Assembly (NCBI GenBank): GCA_016719605.1
Contig: JADJYW010000001.1
Coordinates: 806,001-870,000, forward strand
From: Lewinellaceae bacterium
GTDB taxonomy: Bacteria > Bacteroidota > Bacteroidia > Chitinophagales > Saprospiraceae
Length of the DNA stretch: 64,000 nucleotides
Direction of reading: 5' to 3'
The position numbers were made by a program, and so were the translations under genes. The notes under the pieces are model-generated. The model was not told where the DNA came from. It saw only the letters and a list, made by a program, of their open reading frames with translations, and did not search any database. This document shows positions 57,237-64,000 of this stretch, in pieces (position 1 is the first letter of the stretch; each line of letters starts with the position of its first letter).

Positions 57237-58754
57237 TTAAAGTATATGGCCGCTCCTGGCAGATTGTAGCAGGTTCTCCCAGGTTTTATATGCCTGTCGG
57301 CAGGCATCGGCGTCCTGGTTTGGGGTGTATCGGGCTACCAGTGCATTGGTCTGCATAGCCGTTTCTGCCGATTCGTACAAGCCGGCACCCACACCGGCTG
57401 CTCTGGCCGCCCCGACGGCCCCGTTGGTGGCCAGTATTTCGATTTCCGTCCCGGCGAGGGTGGCTATGGTTTCTGAAAAAATGGCCGACTGGAACAGGTT
57501 GTCGTTGCCGGCCCGAATGACGGACAACGGGAGGCCCAGTTCGCGCAGGATTTGTATGCCATAGACAAACGCACAGGCCACGCCTTCGAGCGCGGCGCGG
57601 TACAGGTGTGCGCGGTCGTGGCGGTTGAAATCCAGGTGGGCGATATGTGCGCCGATGGCCCGATTGCCCAGCATGCGTTCGGCGCCATTGCCGAACGGAA
57701 GCATGCACAACCCATCGGAGCCGACCGGCGCCGTGGCGGCGAGGCGTTCCATATCGGCGTAGGTGCTGCCGGCTTCGGCTATTTGCTGGCGCATCCAGCG
57801 GTACTGAATGCCGCAGCCGTTGATGCAAAGCAGCACGCCGATGCGGGGCGCATCGGGTTGGTGGTTGACGTGGGCAAAACTGTTCACCCGGTTTTGTGGG
57901 TCGGCTGTTCGCTGGTCTATGACGCCATACACCACGCCGGAAGTGCCTGCGTTGGCCGCCATATCGCCGGGTCGAAGGGCATTCAGCGCCAGAGCATTGT
58001 TGGGCTGGTCGCCTGCGCGGTAGGTCACGGGCACGCCCGGGCGGAGGCCGATGGCGGCAGCGGCAGCGTCGGTGAGCCTGCCTTGCTCGCCGAACGTGGG
58101 TACTATGGGTGGTACCAGCGCCGGGTCCAAACCATAGTGGTCGAGCAGTCCGTGCGCAAGGTTGTTTTGTGAAAAATCCCACAAAATGCCTTCCGACAAG
58201 CCCGAAACAGTGGTGGCTGCCGCGCCGGTCAGGCGGTAGGCAATGTAGTCGCCGGGCAGGAGCAAGTGCCGGATTCGGGCGTATCGCTCCGGCTCGTTGG
58301 CCTGCACCCACTTGAGTTTGGAGGCGGTAAAATTGCCCGGTGCATTCAAAAAGTGCTCCAGGCAGTAGTCGGCTCCCAGCGCCTGAAAGGCCGCTTCACC
58401 AAGGAATACGGCCCGGCTGTCGCACCAAATGATGGCGGGCCGGACGACCTGCCCGGCAGCATCGAGCGCCACCATGCCGTGCATCTGGTAGGCAATGCCG
58501 ATAGCGGCGATGTCGGCGGGATTGGCCCGGGTATGGTGCAGCAGCGCCTGCACGGCTGCGCAGCAGTTGGCCCACCAGGTCTCCGGGTCTTGCTCCGCCC
58601 AGCCCGGCTGCGGCGCAGCGATAGTCATTTCTGTTTCCGGCGCATGCGCAGTGCCGAGGGTGGCGCCTGTGCGGGCGTCTGTCAGCGCCGCTTTTACCGA
58701 CGAACTGCCGATGTCGAGACCAAGGAGGAGCGTCTGTGATTTACAGTGTTCCAT
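57237..58754 (-). CDS. FGGY carbohydrate kinase, xylulokinase-like
   Basis: The start at 58754 (MEHCKSQTLLLGLDIGSSSV) overlaps the upstream gene by 14 bp; the reading extends 13 codons further, inside that gene. Motifs are GLDIGSSSVKAALTD (phosphate-1), GWAEQDPETWWANC, GIAYQMHGMVALDAAGQVV, RPAIIWCDSRAV, AGDQPNNALALNALRPGDMA and NAGTSGVVYGV, then GLCMLPFGNGAERMLGN. 505 residues as for XylB. Phosphorylates a ketose (probably D-xylulose) with ATP; the true substrate is unproven. Translational coupling to the ACMSD-like gene suggests a shared transcript rather than a shared pathway. Confidence 0.85.
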   Translation of the reverse strand: MEHCKSQTLLLGLDIGSSSVKAALTDARTGATLGTAHAPETEMTIAAPQPGWAEQDPETWWANCCAAVQALLHHTRANPADIAAIGIAYQMHGMVALDAAGQVVRPAIIWCDSRAVFLGEAAFQALGADYCLEHFLNAPGNFTASKLKWVQANEPERYARIRHLLLPGDYIAYRLTGAAATTVSGLSEGILWDFSQNNLAHGLLDHYGLDPALVPPIVPTFGEQGRLTDAAAAAIGLRPGVPVTYRAGDQPNNALALNALRPGDMAANAGTSGVVYGVIDQRTADPQNRVNSFAHVNHQPDAPRIGVLLCINGCGIQYRWMRQQIAEAGSTYADMERLAATAPVGSDGLCMLPFGNGAERMLGNRAIGAHIAHLDFNRHDRAHLYRAALEGVACAFVYGIQILRELGLPLSVIRAGNDNLFQSAIFSETIATLAGTEIEILATNGAVGAARAAGVGAGLYESAETAMQTNALVARYTPNQDADACRQAYKTWENLLQSARSGHIL

Positions 58755-59736
58755 ACAACCACTCCAGTGTATTCTTGTAAAAAATTTTCTCAAGTGTGGC
58801 CTCGGGCAGGTTCATCTTTTCGATAAAGGTTCCGATTTCCAGATCGCCGAGCGGGAACGGGTAGTCGGTGCCCAGACAAACTTTGTCTTCACCGGCTACA
58901 TCCAGGATATAGCGCAGGAGCTGGGGGTCGTGGGTGGCCGAGTCCACCCAGAATTTGCCGAGGTAGTGCCGGGGTGGCTTGTCGTTGTCTACCGCCACCA
59001 GGTCGGGACGGCAGTCGAAGCCGTGCTGCACACGGCCCACGGTGGGCAGGAAAGAGCCGCCTGCATGGGCAAAACACACGCGCAAATGGGGCAGGCGCTC
59101 CAGTACCCCGCCAAAGATGAGGGAGCAAACGGCGCGACTGGTTTCGGCGGGCATACCCACGAGCCAGGGCAGCCAGTACTTTGGCATATTTTCCTGGCCC
59201 ATCATTTCCCAGGGATGCACGAACACGGCCATATCAAGCCGTTGGCAGGCTTCGAAAATGGGGAAAAACTGCGGCTCGCTCAGGTTCAGTTGGTTCACGT
59301 TGGAGCCGATCTGGATACCCGGAAACCCGAGTTCATGCAAGCGTTGCAACTCCTGAATGGCGAGGTCGGTATCCTGCATCGGGACGGTACCGAGGGCGAC
59401 ATAGTGTTCCGGGAAATCCTCCACGACGCCTGCGAGGTGGTCATTCAGGTAGCGCGACAGGTCGAGACAATCGGCAGGTTTGGCCCAATACGAAAACATG
59501 ACCGGAATGGTGCACACTACTTGTACCGGCGTGCGGTAGTGCAGGTATTCGCCGATGCGTACCTGTGGATCCCAGCAGTTGCTGGCTATTTCCCGAAAAA
59601 AAGTCTGGCCTTTCATCATGCGGGCAAACCCTTTTTTGTGGTGCTCCAGGTGGATAAAATCGCCGTACCCGAACTTGTCTGCGAAGTTGGGCAGCCGTTC
59701 GGGCAGGAGGTGGGTGTGCATGTCTATTTTGTGCAT
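58741..59736 (-). CDS. Amidohydrolase, ACMSD-type decarboxylase
   Basis: 331 residues from MHKIDMHTHLLPERLPNFAD. Metal-binding residues are visible: His7 and His9 in MHTHLLPE, the His in VFVHPWEMMG, the His in CFAHAGGSFLP, and the Asp in LGTDYPFPLGD. The overall pattern (FREIASNCWDPQVRIGEY; VMFSYWAKPADCLDLSRYLN; GIQIGSNVNQLNLSEPQFFP) matches 2-amino-3-carboxymuconate-6-semialdehyde decarboxylase of tryptophan or nitrobenzoate breakdown. No other kynurenine-pathway gene lies here, so the assignment of substrate stays tentative. First gene of the probable minus-strand operon down to 55037. Confidence 0.85.
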   Translation of the reverse strand: MHKIDMHTHLLPERLPNFADKFGYGDFIHLEHHKKGFARMMKGQTFFREIASNCWDPQVRIGEYLHYRTPVQVVCTIPVMFSYWAKPADCLDLSRYLNDHLAGVVEDFPEHYVALGTVPMQDTDLAIQELQRLHELGFPGIQIGSNVNQLNLSEPQFFPIFEACQRLDMAVFVHPWEMMGQENMPKYWLPWLVGMPAETSRAVCSLIFGGVLERLPHLRVCFAHAGGSFLPTVGRVQHGFDCRPDLVAVDNDKPPRHYLGKFWVDSATHDPQLLRYILDVAGEDKVCLGTDYPFPLGDLEIGTFIEKMNLPEATLEKIFYKNTLEWLYGTL

Positions 59737-59894
59737 GATGTACAGGGTTGGTCAGGTGTGTTGGCGTGCCGGCGGTGTGTGGTTTTCAACAGGGCGAAGA
59801 TAGGCACGCGATCCAGTCCCGCACAAGGCGCCCGCCAAAACTTCCGCCCCCTGAAAAGTATCGTTTGCACACTTTCTTTTGGCCACACAAACAA

Positions 59895-59939
59895 AAACGC
59901 CGGAAGGGGGCTAACCCTCCCGGCGTTTTCTACAACGCG
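59895..59939 (-). terminator. Intrinsic terminator of the SprB-type gene
   Basis: A stem AACGCCGG...CCGGCGTT with further AGGG/CCCT pairing, followed on the minus strand by TTTTTG. It lies 14 bp after the stop at 59953 and may also block transcription in the other direction. Confidence 0.75.
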
Positions 59940-59952
59940 GTACTGTCTGGCC

Positions 59953-62900
59953 TTATCTTCCGACGGCCAACTTCCGTACACCGGTTTCGGCGCCGGAGCG
60001 GAAACGTACGGTGTAAATGCCTTCCGGGAGCGTCGAGCAGTCTATGCGCACCGTTGTCTGGTGTATGGCGGACTGCATCAGCACCGTGCGTCCGGTGGCA
60101 TCGCTGACGGTGATTTCCAGTTCATCGGCCGGCATTTCGGCAAATACGATCTGTGTGATACCGGCGGTCGGGTTGGGCCGCAGCACCACGCCGCGGAGCC
60201 ATGTCGGTTCCGTGATGCTGGTGGTGTTGCTCACCGTGATCCCCTCGTTGGCGAGTATACAACCGTTGGCATCTTTGATTTGCACGAAGTATATGCCGGC
60301 GCTAAGCCCGCCGATGTCTTCCGTTTCTCCGATAACCTGTCCTGATTCGTCGGTCCAGACAAAACTGTACGGTTCCGTGCCGCCAACCACAGCGATGTCA
60401 ATGGTGCCAATACCCTGGTTGTTCACGTCGGGTGTCACAGCGGGCACATCGAGTTGGATGGGCCTGGTGATCGTCACCGAGAACGAGCAGGAACCTGCGT
60501 TGCCGCTGCCGTCGGTGTAGGTGTAGGTCTGCACGGTTTCGCCGATCGGGAATTCGGATCCGCTGGGCAGTCCTTCTTCCTGATTCCACTGGCCGCCGCC
60601 GTTGGACAGGCAGTTGTCCTGCGCTACCGGGGCATTGTAGGAAACCGTGTTTTCGTACCAGCACTGGATGATACTGGCCGGACAGGTGACGCTGGGCGGG
60701 GTATTGTCGGCTATGGTGACGGTGACGGTGGAAACGGATGTGTTGCCGGCATCGTCGGTAGCCGTAATGGTGACGGCCTGCTCGCCCAGATTGGAGCAGT
60801 CAAAGATATTGGGCACGATAGCCACATCAGCCACGGTACAGTTGTCGGACACGGCAGCACCCAGTGTTTGCAGGGTAGCCGTGGTGGTACCTGCGGCTCC
60901 AAGTTCGAGCGTCGTGTTTTGTGCTGCAATCTGTGGCGGCTCATTATCGGCCACGGCAATCGTATAGTTTTCCGTGCTGGTGCAGCCGTTGTCGTCCGTC
61001 AGCACCAGGCTGTAGGCGCCGGGCTGCAGGTCGGATACGGTGCTGGTATTGGCGCCGTTGCTCCAGGCGAAGGAGTAGTTTCCAGTACCGCCACCGGCGC
61101 TGGTTTCGATGGCCCCGAGGTCGTCGGCACAGGCCGGTTGACTGACTTCGGATGCGATTTCCAGGGGTGCGGGTTCCGTGACCGTTCCGTCAATAACCAC
61201 ATCGCAACCATTGGCATCGGTGATGGAGGCGGTGTAGATACCCGGGGCAAGGCCCTGGATGGTGGCGGTTGTTTCGCCATTGCTCCACAGGTAGGTGTAC
61301 GGTTCCGTGCCGCCGGTCAGGGCAACGGATGCCGTGCCGTTGTTTTGGCCGGAGCACGTTGCATTAGCTACGATTGGCTGGGCCGAAACGGCGCAATCGA
61401 AGGCATTGACGATTACTGTTTGTACGTCGGTGCAGCCATTTTCATCCTGTACGGTGACGGTGTAGGTCGCCGGCGGCAGGTTTTCAATTGTCTGGGTCGT
61501 CTCGCCTGTGTTCCAGAGCCAGGTGTAGTCGCCGGTTCCGCCCGAAGGAATGGCGGTAGCGGTACCGTCGTTGGCGCCGATGAATGTTTCGGCGGTAGCC
61601 GAGGCATTGGCTTCGAGTTCCGCTGGTTCGGTGATGACGATCTGGAGCACATCGGCGCAGTTGGTATTGTCTATGACCTCAACCGTATAGGTGCCGGGAG
61701 CCAGATCGGCTACTTCCTGGGTGTTTGCGCCATTGCTCCAGGTGAAGGTCACCGGATCATTGGCGCCGATCAGGGCAACTTCGGCCGTGCCGTTGTTGGC
61801 CCCGAAACAAGTGCTGTTGGACGCCGAGGTCGTGGCCGAAAGGGTGCAGTCGAACGCGTTCACAACCACCGTTTGCACGGCAGTGCAAGCATTCCCGTCG
61901 GTCACAATTACCTCGTAGGTACCCGGCGCGAGTTCCGTGATTGTTTGCGTTGTTTCGCCGGTATTCCAAAGGTAGGTGTAGACGCCGGCGCCACCGGTTG
62001 GGCTTGCCGTGGCGGTGCCGTCGTTCACGTTGGCGGCGGTCTGGTGGGTGGCGGAGGTGTTGGGCGCCAGTACGGCCGGTTCTGTGATAACCACCGAAGC
62101 GGAAGCCGTGCAATCTTCGCCATCGGTCACTACAACGGTGTAGGTGCCGGCTGCGAGGCTGGTCACCGATGCGGTTGTTGCACCATTGCTCCAGGCATAT
62201 TCATATGTCGAATTTCCACCGGCCGGCAGGGCTGTGGCCGAGCCGGTTGCAGCGCCGTGGCAAAGTACATCGGCTATATCCTCCACGGATGCCGTCACGG
62301 GGGCATGCTGAATAACCGTTGTGGATGCGGTGGATGTGCAGCCGTTGTCGGTATCGGTTACGAGCAGGTTGTAGGCGCCCGGAGCATCCACGGTTGGTGT
62401 TGTGGTATTTTCACCCGAAACGATGTTCCCGTCTGCGGTTGTCCACGCGTAGTTGATATTGGCCCCCTGTGCGGATGCGGAGCCGTCGAGTTCAAGTTCG
62501 GAAACAGTGCAGTTGAGCGCGCCGGGAGTAGCGGCGGCAGATGCGGGTGGCACGGTATTTTGTGCCACGACTGCCACGGCTGTAGATGTGCAACCGTTGT
62601 TCGAGTCCGTAATGACCACGCTGTAGTCACCGGGCAGGGATACGCCGGGTTCTTGCAGGTTGCTGACAAATCCTCCCGGTCCGGTCCATGAATAGGTGAC
62701 CACGGGTGCTTCGGCTTCCGCCAGCAGTTCGAGTTCCAGCACGACGCAGGTGAGGGCGCCGCCGGTGGCGGTAGCGCCGGGTGGTTCCGTATCGTTTGCT
62801 ACGGTTGTTGTAGTGGTGGTGGTGCAGCCCGTGTTCGGATCCGTGACAGCGAGTTGGTATGCGCCGGCTTCCCCGGTTGTCGGGTTTTGGAGGTTGGATG

Positions 62901-64000
62901 CAAAGCCATTGGGGCCGGTCCAGGCAAACACCGGATCATTGGCGTTGGTAGTAGCCTCCAGGGTGACGGAGGAAACCACACAGGTCAGGTTGTCATTGTC
63001 CACTTCAACGGTCGGCGGCACATTGTTTCCAGCCACACCGGTGGTGTCGCTTTGGGTGCAGCCATTGGTGCTGTTGGAGACAACGAGGATATAATTGCCG
63101 GCGGCATCCACGACGGGCGTCAGGGTGTTGCCCCCGGATTCGATGTGGCCGCCGTTGATGGCCGACCATTGGTATGATATATTGGCTCCTGCGGAGCCGC
63201 TGCCCTCCAGTTCGACAGACGGAATAGCGCAGGATACCGCCATACCAGGCCCTGCATCAGCATTGGGCTTAACAAGGTTGGCGGCTACAACCGTCACCAT
63301 AAATCCGGAGCAAGTGGTCACCACGTCGGATACCTGCACGGTGTAGTTGCCGCCGGCATTCACCGTGGGGGTGGGCGTGTTGGCGCCGGAAACGATGTTG
63401 CCACCATTCCCGGTCGTCCATTGGAAATTATAATCACCACTGTAGCCACCCATGCCGGAGGCGCTCAGTTGAATGGTCGGTGTCGTGCAAGTGACTGTGC
63501 CGGGCGGTGCGATGGAGGCTGCCGGGTTGGTGGGTGGAGCCAGCGAAGTATTTACCGTTTTGGTACAGCCGCGGCTATCGGTGACGGTGCAGGTGAAGGT
63601 ACCTGCGCTCAGCCCTTGTGCGTTTGGGCCGTTCATGCCGTTGCTCCAGTTGAAATAAAGGTCGTCCCAGCCACCGGAGGCTTCCACCTCAATACTGCCA
63701 TACACGCCGTTGCAGCCCACCGGCGTGGTAGCAACTACGGCAGCCGCTAATGGTGCGGGCGGATTTTCTACGGTGATCGGGTCGGTCTCGCCGGGCCAGC
63801 CCTGCGCACTGGTGATCGTGCATTGGTATGTGCCGGCCGGTACATTGGTCAAATCCTGTGTGGTGGCGCCATTAGACCATTGGTAGGTGTATGGCGGGTT
63901 GCCACCCGAAACCGAGATATCAATAGCACCGGTGTTGTTGCCGTAGCATACCGTGTTTTGAACCGAGTTCAGTACCGTATTCACAATCATGGGCGGGCAA
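59953..64000 (-). CDS. SprB-repeat giant adhesin with T9SS tail (5' end outside window)
   Basis: 1,349 codons are visible and the frame runs off the right edge (CPPM precedes the first ATG), so the start lies further on. Tandem SprB-type modules (PPYTYQWSNGATTQDLTNVP; AGTYTVVVTDGEDCTASAS; TEPYTYLWSNGETTATIQGL) alternate with Ig-like units (DPVFAWTGPNGFASNLQNPT). HYR modules follow near the end (DNTPPSVTCPASIIQCW). The C-terminus is a T9SS sorting domain (LRPNPTAGITQIVFAEM ... LPEGIYTVRFRSG). SprB proteins are long mobile surface adhesins of gliding Bacteroidota. Frame intact throughout. A terminator follows. Confidence 0.9.
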   Translation of the reverse strand, partial: CPPMIVNTVLNSVQNTVCYGNNTGAIDISVSGGNPPYTYQWSNGATTQDLTNVPAGTYQCTITSAQGWPGETDPITVENPPAPLAAAVVATTPVGCNGVYGSIEVEASGGWDDLYFNWSNGMNGPNAQGLSAGTFTCTVTDSRGCTKTVNTSLAPPTNPAASIAPPGTVTCTTPTIQLSASGMGGYSGDYNFQWTTGNGGNIVSGANTPTPTVNAGGNYTVQVSDVVTTCSGFMVTVVAANLVKPNADAGPGMAVSCAIPSVELEGSGSAGANISYQWSAINGGHIESGGNTLTPVVDAAGNYILVVSNSTNGCTQSDTTGVAGNNVPPTVEVDNDNLTCVVSSVTLEATTNANDPVFAWTGPNGFASNLQNPTTGEAGAYQLAVTDPNTGCTTTTTTTVANDTEPPGATATGGALTCVVLELELLAEAEAPVVTYSWTGPGGFVSNLQEPGVSLPGDYSVVITDSNNGCTSTAVAVVAQNTVPPASAAATPGALNCTVSELELDGSASAQGANINYAWTTADGNIVSGENTTTPTVDAPGAYNLLVTDTDNGCTSTASTTVIQHAPVTASVEDIADVLCHGAATGSATALPAGGNSTYEYAWSNGATTASVTSLAAGTYTVVVTDGEDCTASASVVITEPAVLAPNTSATHQTAANVNDGTATASPTGGAGVYTYLWNTGETTQTITELAPGTYEVIVTDGNACTAVQTVVVNAFDCTLSATTSASNSTCFGANNGTAEVALIGANDPVTFTWSNGANTQEVADLAPGTYTVEVIDNTNCADVLQIVITEPAELEANASATAETFIGANDGTATAIPSGGTGDYTWLWNTGETTQTIENLPPATYTVTVQDENGCTDVQTVIVNAFDCAVSAQPIVANATCSGQNNGTASVALTGGTEPYTYLWSNGETTATIQGLAPGIYTASITDANGCDVVIDGTVTEPAPLEIASEVSQPACADDLGAIETSAGGGTGNYSFAWSNGANTSTVSDLQPGAYSLVLTDDNGCTSTENYTIAVADNEPPQIAAQNTTLELGAAGTTTATLQTLGAAVSDNCTVADVAIVPNIFDCSNLGEQAVTITATDDAGNTSVSTVTVTIADNTPPSVTCPASIIQCWYENTVSYNAPVAQDNCLSNGGGQWNQEEGLPSGSEFPIGETVQTYTYTDGSGNAGSCSFSVTITRPIQLDVPAVTPDVNNQGIGTIDIAVVGGTEPYSFVWTDESGQVIGETEDIGGLSAGIYFVQIKDANGCILANEGITVSNTTSITEPTWLRGVVLRPNPTAGITQIVFAEMPADELEITVSDATGRTVLMQSAIHQTTVRIDCSTLPEGIYTVRFRSGAETGVRKLAVGR

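Noticed and set aside
60454..62691. 745-codon plus-strand ORF
   Set aside because: Antisense shadow of the SprB-type gene; glycine/valine/arginine-rich translation with no domain pattern.

Overview
The window looks like a piece of a Bacteroidota chromosome, most like Saprospiraceae or a related lineage. The evidence is protein content: three giant secreted proteins with type IX secretion (T9SS) C-terminal sorting domains plus one 1,218-residue T9SS cargo, HYR and SprB-type repeats, two hybrid two-component systems (beta-propeller, kinase, receiver, with or without AraC), a TonB-dependent receptor paired with a DUF4249 lipoprotein, GldM-like proteins, and -7 promoter boxes of the TAnnTTTG type. 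No rRNA, tRNA, CRISPR array or phage was seen.

Layout. 1-6 kb: a foldback repeat, a badly frameshifted hybrid sensor and a decayed IS630-family element. 6-15 kb: a small secreted protein, a UPF0175 protein, a large FAD/Fe-S oxidoreductase, two tandem GldM-like proteins flanked by a duplicated segment, a MORN-like protein, a 3-methyladenine DNA glycosylase, a class V aminotransferase and a lipoprotein. 15.5-28.7 kb: a HYR adhesin, a LamG/FN3 giant protein and an S74-chaperone protein. 29-37 kb: a second hybrid sensor, divergent from a TonB receptor and DUF4249 lipoprotein. 37-47 kb: a DOPA-dioxygenase-like gene, an unrecognised 1.5-kilo-residue secreted protein, prmA, a cysteine-ladder protein, a DUF6159 membrane protein and a pentameric ligand-gated channel homologue. 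47-54.7 kb: a T9SS protein with a 438-bp internal duplication, a Toll/IL-1-receptor-like + TPR + SDR fusion, and a thioredoxin-like lipoprotein. 55-60 kb: a probable operon for ACMSD-like hydrolase, FGGY kinase, peroxiredoxin, ClpS, MscS and a 27-residue membrane peptide. 60-64 kb: an SprB-type giant protein running off the right edge.

Two features recur across the window. First, short tandem repeats with 7- and 8-bp modules (15-bp composite units) lie between genes, directly at stop codons, and inside coding regions (a receiver domain, a receiver-AraC linker, the TPR part of the SDR fusion). Their main 15-bp unit has no stop codon in any of six frames. Second, foldback elements of about 180 bp sit just 3' of both hybrid-sensor genes.

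Reading-frame breaks are dense from 0.5 to 34 kb and nearly absent afterwards (only the cysteine-rich gene and the dioxygenase). An implausible poly-G stretch lies near 17.4 kb. Many breaks on the left are therefore probably sequencing errors, so 'pseudogene' calls there are provisional.
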